Shown: positions 23,593 through 35,310 of the stretch, one piece after another
Layout of the letters: the number at the start of each line of letters is the position of its first letter
Position numbering within the stretch: the first letter of the stretch is position 1
Notes under the pieces: model-generated
The model's input: the letters and a program-made list of their open reading frames with translations, nothing else
The model's database searches: none
Told to the model about the DNA's origin: nothing
Made by a program: the position numbers and the translations under genes
Source: Stereocaulon alpinum
Lineage: Eukaryota > Ascomycota > Lecanoromycetes > Lecanorales > Stereocaulaceae
DNA: 64,000 nt
Assembly (NCBI GenBank): GCA_018257865.1
Contig: JAEUBA010000081.1
Coordinates: 87,680-151,679, forward strand
Reading direction: 5' to 3'

Positions 23593-25870
23593 ATGGCGTG
23601 GCGTAATCAAGGCATAACAGGCTCAAATAACATCCCTCTCGGGTCCCGACGTCGCTTTGGAGCTGGTGACTCGGCTCCTTCGGACGATGGAGGATACAAC
23701 CCGTCCCAACCTTCAACTGGGCTCTCTGATGGCAGCTACAAGCGCGGTCGAAGCCCTGAGAGAGGTAGTTCTTATCTTGGTTGTCGTACAGATCGCGATA
23801 CTAACACATACATAGCGGAAGTGGCTGGCGATGGAGAGAGGCGACGCAAGAAGAGGAATAGATGGGGAGACGCAGCAGAGAACAAAGCAGCCGGCTTGAT
23901 GGGCTTGCCTACTATGATAAAAGCCAATATGACAACTGAACAACTTGAAGCATACACTCTACACTTGCGTATTCAGGAGATCAGTGAAAAGCTAAGAATC
24001 AACGACGTGGTGCCAGCAGATGGCGACAGGTATGTAATTCCAAGGTTACAGCTCGGTAGACTTCTGCTGATCCTATCTCTCTTTACAGGTCCCCATCCCC
24101 TCCGCCTCAGTATGACAACTTTGGTCGTCGTGTCAACACTCGCGAGTACCGTTACCGCAAGCGCCTCGAAGACGAGCGTCACAAGCAGATCGAAAAGGCC
24201 ATGAAGATCATCCCCAACTATCACCCACCGTCAGACTATAGACGCCCAACTAAGACACAGGAGAAGGTCTATGTGCCGGTCAATGACTACCCAGAGATTA
24301 ACTTCAGTACGATAACTAACCCTATCCTAACCCTTTTCTTTTGGTCATCGTTTCCTTTTGGCGATGCGTGCGGCATCCCTTGGAGGATGCAGCATCTGTC
24401 ATCACTAACCCCTAATGCTATACTTACTCGTTATCATACGCTTTTGACTTGCAAAGACTAACACTTAGCTTGCGCTTCTCTACTAAAGTTGGACTACTCA
24501 TCGGACCTCGTGGCAACACGCTGAAGAAAATGGAAACTGAATCAATGGCCAAGATCGCAATCCGCGGCAAAGGATCCGTCAAAGAGGGAAAGGGTCGATC
24601 TGACGCAGCTCACACTAGCAACCAGGAAGAAGATCTGCATTGCTTGATCATGGCCGACACCGAAGAAAAGGTCAACAAAGCAAAGAAGCTCATACACAAC
24701 GTCATCGAAACAGTTAGTCTCAAGCGCAGGATCCTCAAGTGTCTGTTGACTAACAGCTACCAGGCCGCTTCTATCCCCGAAGGACAAAACGAGCTTAAGC
24801 GCAACCAGCTCCGTGAACTCGCAGCTCTCAACGGTACCCTCCGCGATGATGAAAACCAAGCCTGCCAGAACTGTAAGTGCTCCCGTCCTTTGCGTTTTGG
24901 GATCTACGCTAAATCTTCTAAAGGTGGACAAATCGGACATCGGAAATACGATTGTCCAGAACAACGTAATTTCACGGCTAACATCATCTGTCGCGTTTGC
25001 GGCAACGCGGGGCATATGGCTCGAGACTGTCCAGATAGACAGCGTGGGGCTGAATGGCGCAACGGTCCCCAAGGTGCTGTGCCGGGTCGCCCTGCTGCTG
25101 GACGTATTGGTGGCGGTGACGCTGTTGATCGTGAATATGAGGTAAGCTCTTTCACTGCCGATTACTATGCGTTGTTACTGACGTCCTTCTAGCAACTTAT
25201 GCAAGAACTTTCAGGCGGCGCGCCGGGTGGAGCTGCACCTCAACGCATTGAAGCTGGCCCTGGTGGATATGAAAATGGCCAGGGAGATGGCTACGGAGGA
25301 GAAGGCGATCGCGATCTAAAACCATGGCAACGTGGACCCACTGGCGCAGCTGCTCCTTGGCAACAACGTGGTGACGACCGCCGTGACGACTACAATCGTG
25401 ATGGAGGCGCTGGAGGCGCTGCACCACCATGGGCTGCACGCGGAGGTGACAACTACGGTGGCTACCAACAAGGTGGTGGATACGGAGGGCCCCCCGGTGG
25501 TGGAGCTGCTCCTTGGCAACGACAGCAAGACAATGCTCCTCCTCCACCTCCAGCTGGTGATCAGTACGGCTATGGTGGCTATCCAGGCGGCTATGCAGAT
25601 GCCAGCGGTGGATATGGTGGGCAACAGGGCATGGGCGCTCCTCCGGGTCTTGGTGGCGGCACTGGCGGTCTTGGTGCTCCACCAGGCTTGGGTGCTCTAT
25701 TCCAAAACTACGGTGCGAATGGGGCTGCGGGCGGTGCTCCACCTCCACCTCCTTCAGATGACCTGCCTCCACCTGTAAGTCACATCGCACCCTCATCCAA
25801 GAGAAGCGCACTGATAAGTAAACAGCCTCCAAGCGATCAACCTCCTCCACCACCACCGCCTGGAAACTAG
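23593..25870 (+). CDS. Branchpoint-bridging protein (BBP/Msl5, splicing factor 1)
   Basis: BBP binds the intron branch site and bridges to U2AF and U1 in the commitment complex. Eight exons: 23593-23764, 23816-24029, 24089-24306, 24489-24712, 24764-24872, 24924-25141, 25193-25774, 25826-25870 (593 residues). In order: an N-terminal helical part with RRRKKRNRWGDA and NMTTEQLEAYTLHLRIQEIS; SPSPPPQYDNFGRRVNTREY; then the KH-QUA2 RNA-binding domain with VPVNDYPEINFIGLLIGPRG and a G-P-R-G loop; then two zinc knuckles, CQNCGQIGHRKYDC and CRVCGNAGHMARDC. The last 200 residues are Gly/Pro-rich and end with polyproline, as usual. Five of the seven introns are exactly 51 nt. Intron 3 is 182 nt and has several branch-site-like motifs. 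The last intron is in frame and free of stops, so retention would add 17 residues. Confidence 0.95.
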
Positions 25871-27359
25871 ACTGTCGACGTTAAGCTTTGACCAACAATC
25901 TAGGGGCATCCAGTCTCAAGGGAGACGGAGTACTTGGGTGCGAGCTTAATGGCTAGGGTAATCGGGAGGTAGCTACGTCGATGTCGCGTGAAGGGTGGTA
26001 TATGTTCGTGCTCGCAAAGGGTCGCATGCGAATGCTTTTCTTGCCTGGCTGCTCTCGACATGTATCTTATTGTGCGTCAAATTTCATAGAAAGAAGTCTC
26101 GGAGGTTGCTTGCTTCTTCTCTGACTAGTATGCTATGTTTAACGAATGTGCTGTTCATGGTCTGCAATATCTATGCTCTCAGCCAAAGACACAAGTTACG
26201 TAGCGGCGCAGCCAGTAACATGGGATGCTACCCAGTCAATCGACTCCCTTGACAATCTGAGGTGCCATGACAACACACATTATATGTTTAGCCTAAGGCA
26301 GATTCAGGACGCGAGATCATCGCCTCATGTATCAGGCCTCGTGAGGTCTACCACACCACCACCACCGCTAACTAGATACTCTCAGGATGTCTTAGCCAAC
26401 AATCAGACAACAACGGAACCCAACCCACAAACGCACGCACCCAACCAACCAACCAACCAACCAATCAAGCTACCCGCCAATCCTCCAACCCGCAAAAAGC
26501 CGTCCCACTCAACTGGAAACACCCACCCGAACCCCGTCCCACGCCTCCCACGCGAGATTCCAGGTCCCTGCGTCTTGGCAGCATACGGTACCCTGCCTCC
26601 GTGTGAGGCATGCACGCACGTACTACGTAATCATGTAATTTATGTACGTACTCCACATCAATGTCTAAGCGAGGAATTGAAAATCTCCGGCATATGCCTG
26701 CCACGCGGGATTGGGGTCTATGAGTCTCAGTGGAATATAGGGTGTAGTAAGGGGTGGAAGGATGGATGGATGTAATTATGTATGGAGTAAGTCTACTCCG
26801 AGCGAGGAATCGGTCGTTTACGGTAGGGAGGCTTGCATGGGGTTTGTTGGTGTTGGGGCTGTGTGAGGGGAATGTCTTTGGGTTGGGGGGTTTGCGCGAG
26901 GGGGTTTTGGTTGGGGAGTGGGGTTGCTGTTTCATCTCGTTTGTTTGCATCCTGGTGGAGGAGGAGGCGGAGGAGGAATGGGAAGAGGAGTCAGCGCTAA
27001 CATGATGACGGGAGGGGAGTGTTTAGGGAGGCTTGGCTTGGCTTCCCCTTCCGGTGGAACACGGAGGGTACTCCTGCCTACTGCGCTGGGCTGAGCTGAG
27101 GTGTATGTGTAGTGTACGCGAGCGGCATGGAAGCGAGAGGATTACGTTCTGTGACCTAGGACTGTGGGTCCATTCTGGCAGCGAGATGCATCGTTGAATA
27201 TGCCATGGATATTAATTGCAGGGGTCTAGCCCAAAGCTGCTATACAAGGCCATATACAGCACAGGACATTGGTAGTCCTAAATTCTCCTCCTTAGAATCA
27301 AAGCGAAATCATGCCAAATTACCTCCTCCTCATCCTCCTCCTCCTCCTCGCATTACTGC
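25871..27359. other. Convergent intergenic region with simple repeats
   Basis: A 1.5-kb spacer between BBP and the GH5 gene. It holds a (CCAA)n microsatellite at about 26442-26463, a GGA-rich tract near 26956-26980 and a (CCT)n tract at 27322-27349. Open frames on either strand are compositionally biased and lack domains. Confidence 0.5.
26442..26463. repeat. (CCAA)n microsatellite
   Basis: Five consecutive CCAA units followed by CCAATC. This is simple sequence without coding potential. Confidence 0.8.
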
Positions 27360-29023
27360 TTACTGCTCCGCCTCGTAATCCAATCTTATTTTTCCAGGGT
27401 TGCTCCTTCGATTCTTACTCGTAGCCACATTTCCTGCCGCGTAGTTGGGCTTGCATGGTGATTGTGATTGTGAATGTTGTCCGTTGTATTGCCATCCGCC
27501 TGAGACGGCGGTGCCGGTGGAATTGGTGGGGTTGCCGTTGATGGGGATTGGTTGGACTCGTTGAGGTTGAGGTTGAGGTTGGGGTTGGGTGGTGCTTCCG
27601 CTGGTGGTGGATGGGCTGCTGCTAGAAGAAGAGCCGGTGCCAGGAGTAGAGCTGCTGGCAGTAGTAGAGCTACTGCCTGCATATGAGCTAGTAGTGTCGC
27701 TCCCAGCGGTATTGCTGCCAGTTGTAACACTTCCAACAGTACCCGTCGCACTTCCTAAACCAATCCCACCCTCAAACTTTCCAGCAAAACATTGCGTCAC
27801 AAGCGGTACATCAGTGTCCCCGCGCGGCGACAAACTATATACATAATCCGGTGCGAAACTTCCAGCCGCCCAGGCCACCCAGCCAAGGATATTCTTCGAA
27901 TTCTGACTCATAAAGTCTAACGCTTCGCAGATATATTGAAGACAGGAGGGGTCGGAGTTGCCGCCGCCTATTTCCGATACGAGTGCTTGACGGTTCGAGG
28001 ATTGCAGATAGGTCACGAGGGGTTGAAAGGCATCGGAAATGCCATTTTTGATGCAGACGGGGTGGGTGCCGGAGCTGTCGGAATCGAGGTATTGGTGGAC
28101 GTCGAAGACTGAAAAAGCGATTAGCTTCAGTCACTTGTGAGTGAGATTCACACGTTGAGGCATACTAAGGTTATGGGTGCTGCCATCGGGGTTGGTCACG
28201 GCGGCCAATGCTGCTGCTGAGCCTCCGGCTACGAATTTTGCCGCACTGGTGTAAACGTCGCCTTCGGCGTGTTAGTAACATAAGACTAGGAATGGAGAGG
28301 AAACTGTACCTGGTAGAAGAATCATCTGAGAAGTTGCTCCTGCACCACGAATAGCCGTCACAGCGGCTTGAACAGATCCAGCCCAGTCACTTATACTTGG
28401 CACTATTTCGCTCTTTAGCTCCTCACCCGTTGCATGATACGATAATCACGTACTGTCATGCGGCTCATTCATCAGACCCATAACCACTCTGCTATCAGCA
28501 GCATACTTTGTAGCTAACTGCTTCCACAACCCGGAAAAGTCATCATTGGTCGGTCCACCAGCAGCACCAATGATGCCCCCGTTCCAGCGGGCATAATTAT
28601 GAATATCAATTATGCAATGAGCGCCTGTTGTCAAGCAGGCTTGCACAAGCTTGTCGTATTGACCCAAATTTGTGGCGTCGAGCGTGCCTCCGAGTTGGTT
28701 GTTAACGAGGAATTGCCATGCTACCGGGAGTCGGAAGATGTTGAATTTGTCATTTGTGGTGAAGTGCTTCATCTGTCCGGGACCGTCACCGCCGCTCTGT
28801 GGGACTGATGGCACTGGGGGATAGACCCTGGATGTTGGGCATGTACCCTATAGTTCACCGTCAGTCACGAAGCACGTAATAGCGGACTACAATCAAAGCG
28901 CACATCTGTAACACAACCAAAATCGAATCCAGCGATGTTGATTCCTGCGAATTGAACTCCAGCAGCAAGTGTGCTGGCTATGTTTAAGGCAACGATCGAG
29001 CCAGCGAGATAACTGGAAAGCAT
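27360..29023 (-). CDS. Secreted glycoside hydrolase family 5 endoglucanase
   Basis: GH5 cellulases cleave beta-1,4-glucan internally with retention. Exons, read downward: 29023-28904, 28847-28454, 28402-28310, 28261-28166, 28108-27360 (483 residues). MLSSYLAGSIVALNIASTLA is a signal peptide, and the mature enzyme starts GVQFAGINIAGFDFGC. Catalytic features are IDIHNYARWNGGIIG, the acid/base Glu in GLMNEPHD, and the nucleophile Glu in ALVSEIGGGN; WVAWAAGSFAPDYV supplies the barrel-mouth Trp. The pattern resembles Trichoderma EGL2/EG3-type GH5 subfamily 5. After residue 320 a long Ser/Thr/Gly-rich linker with a (PQ)n run leads to a basic tail. No cellulose-binding module is visible at either end, and no hydrophobic GPI signal is seen, so the last residues may be mispredicted. 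A TATATA element lies about 70 bp upstream of the ATG. Confidence 0.9.
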
Positions 29024-29091
29024 GACTATTTCGTGTTTGCTGCAAAGACAAGAGAGCGTGGGGGTAACTCGTCGAGAGCACCTGTAGCATC

Positions 29092-29099
29092 TATATAAA
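29092..29099 (-). promoter_or_regulatory. Probable TATA box of the GH5 gene
   Basis: TATATAAA on the plus strand, read as TTTATATA in the gene's direction, lies 70 bp upstream of the GH5 ATG at a plausible distance. This is a positional guess. Confidence 0.4.
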
Positions 29100-29734
29100 A
29101 GCGAGAGACGGCAGAGTACAGAACGAATGGAAAGAGGTCAACGGAGAAAGGAAAAGGATGGTGTTTTGACATGGAAACCACTCCATCCCGTCATAGTACG
29201 GGCATGCTCGACGGGCTTGGACACGTGCTATATGAAACCTTATCCTCCGGGATGGAGGCTCGGGAGTCCCTGATTCATCTTGCTTCTTCTATGATGGGCG
29301 GGTAGGCCGTGAGAGAGTGATTATGAGACATTGTGAAGCCAAAACATAGCTTCGGCGCTACGGGAGCTATGTCATTAAGCCCATGTATGGTACATGGCGC
29401 TTAAGATGTAATAGGAGCTATTTCATCCCGCGTTGAGGCTAGAACGTTAGGGGTAAGAGAGTGGAAAAAAAGTGTGGTTACTGCCGTGAATTGCATAACA
29501 ATAGGGAAGGCGGGATGGCTTTGCAAGAAGTGACGTTGCCTGGCCCACATCATTGATGGATGATTTCCCAAAGGGAACCGAAGGAGGGTCGACTAATATA
29601 TGAAGTTGGTGTGATGACGGGGACAGTGGGAAGACCGATAAAGAGTGCAGGTTTCAAGTCGTGCCGTCGCGACTAATTACCGAGCCGTGCCTATCATATC
29701 AGATCTGTGCCCATTGACCGCAAGCAAAACATGC

Positions 29735-30015
29735 TGTCGGTACACCCTCTTGCTAGGTAGTACCGATTAGTAGGTAGCTTGATCCCCTATTACCTGCCCC
29801 GGACAACCTGATTGGCAGGGTGTCTATTGGGCTTGGTAAACTGGGGATTAACAGTGTCGGTACACCCTCTTGCTAGGTAGTACCGATTAGTAGGTAGCTT
29901 AATCCCGAGTTTACCAAGCCCAATAGACACCCTGCCAATCAGGTTGTCCGGGGCAGGTAACAGGGGATCAAGCACCTACTAATCGGTACAACCTAGCAGC
30001 TAGGTTCTACCGACA
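29735..30015. mobile_element. 281-bp foldback / MITE-like element with 74-bp arms
   Basis: The element is bounded by TGTCGGTA and TACCGACA and flanked on both sides by CATGC (29730-29734 and 30016-30020), a likely 5-bp target duplication. Inner arms 29777-29850 and 29900-29973 are inverted copies matching at 72 of 74 positions. The 49-nt loop is almost wholly a second, identical copy of the left terminus: 29735-29780 equals 29855-29900 over 46 bp. The right terminus is a diverged inverted copy of the same unit. It has no coding capacity. The superfamily cannot be assigned from the termini alone. Confidence 0.8.
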
Positions 30016-30613
30016 CATGCTTTACTTGACGACCCAAGATCTTGGAAGATAACACGTCTGTGGAAGATTTCCAGACTTCTGTGTCGCCTAGCCATGAGAC
30101 TCTGTGCATCTAAAATCTTCATGTATGGGACACCAGGAATCGCGCAAGCTTCACTAAGGTAGGACCAGCTGATCTTCCTCTTTTGGAGCTAACTTCGGAC
30201 CCTGCATCCGAATCCCGTAACCGAGGGGAGCATTCATTTGTGAAGATGTTGTAATGTTCCATTCAACATGGTTCAGTGCTCCTTCATGTTCCCTGTGATG
30301 ACCCGTCCGCTGTGATGGCATTGGTGAGATGACCACGTAGAGACAAGAGCACCCGTTCCGTAATGAACCAACTGATCCTTCCCTTCGGAATAGCGCCAAC
30401 CATTGACATAGACAGTATTGGGTAGCCGTTTTGCCACCTCCTCTCCTCGGCCACGAACCGTCATTCATCATTACGCACTCTTCAGGCCTGTTCCATGACA
30501 TTCATGTCATATACCATCACCGACCTTGCTGCCTTCTCCGTAGAAGGTCCTTATGCAACTCGACCCGTAATGACTGCACTTTCAAGCGCAGGCTTGTACA
30601 TAATATGCCTTCG

Positions 30614-33236
30614 TCAGGCTCGTTGGTGGAGCATGCCCGTGTCGTTGTAATTGTCGGATCCTATAGTACTACTTCCATTATGCCCCTCGCCAAAGCACAT
30701 TGCATAATTGGTATCAGGTGGCCATGCCCCCCATATCGAATCAAACTCGATCGCCTCGTCGGCATTTGTAGATGGAGGGTTGGAGTCTGACGGAAGGACT
30801 GTATTTGTAAGATCTAGAAGGCCAGAAAATGAATGCTCATCTGGTGCGAGCGGCGGATGGCTCATGGATGGGCTGTCGAAGAGGTTGAGAGGTGTTGTAT
30901 GGGCCATCGATGAGCCAATGGAAGGCGATTCGGTAGCTCCTGGTAGAGCTGGTATTGGTAACCACCCCTGGTTCAAGACTGGCGCGAATGCCGCAGGACT
31001 CGGATCATCGAAATCCTGCCTCACATTCTCCAGCGGAGTTTCATCATTGTACGAGGAAGGGTCGCTTAGGGACACTGGCGGTCTCCGTTGTCGAATAATG
31101 ACATTACGGAAGTCTATCAGTATTTGTGCAACTTTCTTTGCTTGTGGGTCCATTTGGCCAAGATATGACATGATGGTGATCGAATTCGCCATGGCCTGTT
31201 TCGACAATGGACTTAGTGACGGGTAGACAAATTCATTGGAAAAGATAATGAGAGCAGCGGCAAAGAGGGCATGCGTTACAAAAGGCTCAATCTTTGGCAA
31301 GTAACGACCGTCGTAGGCCATTTGGATAATGGCAATGGTATGTGACGAAGCGACAAGACAAGCGTGCGAAAACTGCTCCATGCGACCTTTACGTGGCTGT
31401 GGCGCCTGGTCGTTGCCCAATCGTGTACGATGGATCTCGGCGGTTAGGAGGTAGAGGAAGAAGGGGCGGGAGAGAAGGATGATCGAATGGCAATAGATGG
31501 TGTTCGCGTGGAGGATTGCAATAGCCTGCCTGCGATTACGGGGTGACGCTTGGCGCCAATGTAGCGAAGGGGACAAGTTTTCAGGCCATTGCTTGCATTC
31601 GTCTGCGAGTTCCTGAGCAAGTTTCGTTGATATCTTGCGCTGTAAATAGACCTTCTTTAGTATCAAACCGACCACATGAGAGCTGCGGCATGCCGCTTCG
31701 AGCCCAGCTGTACAATACTGCTCGGGGGGTAGCTGTGGTTCTTGTGAAAACGCTCTAGAGATCGGATTGAGAATGTCTCCGGAGCACTCGTCTTCAGCTA
31801 TTGCGACTGGACGACCTAATGCAGAAGCTAGGAAACGATCCATAATAAACAGTGATCTCCATATCTTCCTTCGAGCAAGTCCCTCCGGTCGAGGAAAGAT
31901 GTTGATAGCATCTGCTCGGTGCATACCAAGCGCATATGCTGTGCGTACTGCCATACCTATATCTGTGTTAGCTGTGATTGTTTCCCTAAGGACTAGAAAT
32001 CTTACCAACGTATGCCGCTGCCGTATTCTTCTTCGTTTTTGTGACCATGAATAGAGCCATAAGAAGCAGAGCTTGTATGGTCCATAAGTCGCCATCTTCG
32101 AATCCTACGAATGGATCGCTGATGCTCTTGGCATGTAGATAGAAGACCTCGGCCTGATATGGAAACTTCGCTCTCAGATCATCGACAATTGCAGCCTCGG
32201 AGGATCCAAACTCGGGGGTAGCAAAAGATATACCAATTGAGAGGACGAGATTGAGATGGCAGAGGTATGTGTGATCAGGGCTCAATGGATCTGAATAGTG
32301 CTTATGCAAGTTGCGGAGAAACTCCCTCTCATCGAAGATTTCGACGATACCGTGTAGCTGCTCCGGTATCAGTTGTATACACTCGCTAGAGCTGGGGGGT
32401 CTAAGCACGAACGTGAACAAAGAACGCATCCACAAGTATCAACGCAACCTCCTTCGGAGGCAGCTGATATGTAAGACGAACGTCTTCTGCTAATTTCAAG
32501 CGGGGCTCGACGATTTCATGGCGAGCTGGATCGGTAGTGAAGGGGCATTCACCTACGGTGGTTTCGACCATAGAGCGGAGTATTTGAAGGAACGTCAGGG
32601 TGGCAGCCTCTCCAACATATAAGAGCCTTCCATTACTATCCGCCATCATTCGTGCCATAGTATGGTTTTCCGCCTCCTCATCCCCGCCATTATCATTTTG
32701 CGGTGTGGCATTTTGTTTTGGTGCGAATAGGCCTATAGCCCGTGCAGCGCTCTCAATGGACGGTGGATTGTTTCCTGATGCATTCATATTGTAATCCTGG
32801 TTATTTTCGGAGATTTGGCCACTAGCAGGGGCGTTTCGCCCACTGCGAGCGTTGTTGCCTGATGCATATGTACTGTAAGTCTGAGCCTCATCGGACGTGT
32901 GAATACCAGCAGAGGCGTTTCGCCCACTGCTAGCCTCGCCAATACCGGTGAATTCAATCCCTCTGTTGAGCCTCTTCGACGGCGAGGGTCGTGAGGGAGA
33001 AGAGCTGTCTTGCTGATTATCGCCTACAGTGTAAGCACATGTGAAGTTCCTCTTTCCGCAGGTGATGCACGGTTGCAGTCCATTACACTGATTGTGTAGT
33101 ATGTAAGCTCCTGATTGACGCAATACAGGTGGTGGACAAGCGTGGAGTGACTAACCTTCTGCTTCCGGCGCTTACAGCTATCACACGCATTCGCAGTCCG
33201 TTGTCTCTTGTCCGGGTCGACTTTAGGGCGAGTCAT
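30614..33236 (-). CDS. Zn2Cys6 transcription factor with fungal-specific regulatory domain
   Basis: Exons, read downward: 33236-33156, 33087-32413, 32357-32006, 31956-30614 (816 residues). The N-terminus holds the binuclear zinc cluster CDSCKRRKQKC-NGLQPC-ITC-GKRNFTC, which fits CX2CX6CX5CX2CX6C exactly once the 68-nt first intron is removed. A disordered, Asn/Ser-rich linker with repeated ASGNN segments follows. The fungal transcription factor middle domain runs from about residue 230: VALILVDAFFVHLHGIVEIF, then GMAVRTAYALGMHRADAINI and RRKIWRSLFIMDRFLASALG, the classic RRxWWxxFxxDR-like signature. The C-terminal region is acidic and Ser/Pro-rich and may be an activation domain. The GTTCGT donor of intron 2 is unusual and the least sure junction. 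Targets are unknown; it is adjacent to the GH5 gene, but regulation of it is only a possibility. Confidence 0.9.
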
Positions 33237-35310
33237 CTTCCGAAGTATGTCGGCTTCGTCCCCTGCTAGTTGCTGCTGACCTTATGACACCTTTACTAGC
33301 AGGTTCTGATGTCACACATACCCTGACAAGCTAGCTGTAGGAGTAATTCAGCTGTCGGCTGAAATGCGACTTTCCCCTGGATGATTCATCTGCTTCCACA
33401 GCGCCCTCACCAACGCCATTTTCTCCGGGCTACTACTCCTCCATCCCGATACGTCATTGATTAGGGCTGTGACCCAATCAATTGGCGACCCGGGCTGTCG
33501 GGATACCCAAGACACGCAGCGACAAGGATCATTCTGCTCATCATCTGGTACCGTGATGCGGTTGATATGTTCTCATTCTGCTTGTCAACAGCCTGAGGGT
33601 AACGAACTCGACACAGAATCATCGCCACTGGAACTTCTTTCATGACTAACCTCATCGTAAGACTTGGAGATCGAGTTCCGCTCACCACAGCACTACTCTC
33701 CCGCCCTGACGTTAGCATACCGTACTTTAGGTACACCTTGGTTGAAGGACAGTCGATCAAGGGATACAAACAACCGACAAGCAACTCTGGACTGGAGGTA
33801 ATGACCATAGACATAGGAACTTGAACAAATGACTTTCGTGAATGATTCTTGTAAGCTTGTGATATATCAGCTCGTTGTTGAGGATTATAAATCATATGAC
33901 ATCTTCCTCTGTTCGCAGACGTTGCAGACTGCGCTAAAATAGTCGCGCTAAAAGTTTCCCGAAATTGTCAGATACTTTACCTTATGATTGTAACGCGTCC
34001 CTGCGCTAGAAGCTGACTGCCAGCAAGACGTTGCTCCTTCCTGAAACTCCCTGTAAATCTGTTATGTCCTCAATGTCGCCTCGATCATGGCGCATGCCAT
34101 GTTGACGGGTTGCGCAAGAATGGCAGGCTCCGCAGTCCCTTGCTAAATGTATAACCTGATTCACCGTCTCTCGCATTCTCGTCCCTTTAGACGACCTGTC
34201 AGGCATTTTGCAGGTGAGAAACGGTCAATCTCTCTGTTTACGAGGACTTCACTGCTTACCGTGCGAATACGTTGTAGCGGTTGAAGGGGGCAGTAGATTG
34301 CGTATAGGCATTCGAGGTGTCTGGGGGCCATGTCAGCGATTGGTGGATTCGTTACCCTTGTACCTACTTTTCTGACCCCTATTCTTCTTCCCTCCCAGGA
34401 GCTGATGGCAGTTCACTTTGATTGAAAACAGGATTATCACTTTTGAATATCCTGTCGCTGCAACCAGAGCGTTCACAGGTCTGAAACCTTTCTCCAATAC
34501 TATACAGGACTCCAGAGAAGGCCTACGCAAAGGCCTCGACATGCGTGATATGATCCTTCTAGCCTAATCATACACAGGCTTCTCGTAAGCCGAGATGCTC
34601 TTCAGCCCTCTGGGCCTGAGTGAAAGGTGAAGCCAAGACCAGTCTTCTCCCTCTCATCCCGTCACATGCGTCTCCCCGAATCTACAACGTTGACCACCCG
34701 TCCATCAATGATTTAGCCGCAAAGCTCATTGCAGGTATCAAGCCTTTCCATTGGGTATTGATGGAGAGACTAGCCTGTGCTCAGAGCAGCCTTCCAGATG
34801 GCGTCAGCCTAACGAGCAAACTGGCAGAGGTTCAATTTCACTATGCTGAAGAGCAAGGGCTGAGTGAGAGTGTTGAACAGGCTCCAAAAGGGGTAGGTGT
34901 GACCTGAATCACAGAAGGGATAAGGCTCCTTATTAAGAATGCTGGCATGCGAAGGCTAGCTAATCTATAGACGGAGAACAAGTCTTCTACACACCTTGGC
35001 ACTCAGCTACGCATATCTAACAGGGCGATCTGTCGAATTTATCATCCCTACTGCAAACATGTCAATCAACATCTGGGAACTGCAGCTGACTCAGCAAACA
35101 GGCCGGTCTCGCCTCTGATCCGGAAAAGCTTGCCGTGAGGGTTCGCGTTCGCAATGGCGCAGTGTTTCCGGGTACGTGCAGTTCGGAAGCGCCCCTCTGT
35201 TGATACGGTGACGTTGTGGGGTGGGGAAGCCTTGATGTCAAACAGATCCACACCGTTAAAAGGCCGAGGGAAGTCCTGCCAACATCTCGAGTCAAGCAGT
35301 TGTTGAAAAA
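33237..35310. other. 2-kb region without a recognised gene
   Basis: No protein family is recognisable in this stretch. Small open frames at 33461-33895 (minus) and 34620-34907 (plus) show no motifs. Given the decayed gene that follows, some of this may be degraded coding sequence, but I cannot identify it. Confidence 0.45.

Larger units (their letters stand above)
29024..30613. other. Intergenic region containing a foldback element
   Basis: Apart from the GH5 promoter and the foldback element at 29735-30015, I recognise no gene. The minus-strand open frame at 30154-30501 has no domain. The right end is the 3' region of the transcription factor gene. Confidence 0.5.

Noticed and set aside
26465..26950. 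161-codon minus-strand open frame in the convergent spacer
   Set aside because: It runs through the (CCAA)n microsatellite and G-rich tracts; composition explains the open frame.
33461..33895. 144-codon minus-strand open frame
   Set aside because: No domain and no sign of a promoter or introns; nothing supports coding.
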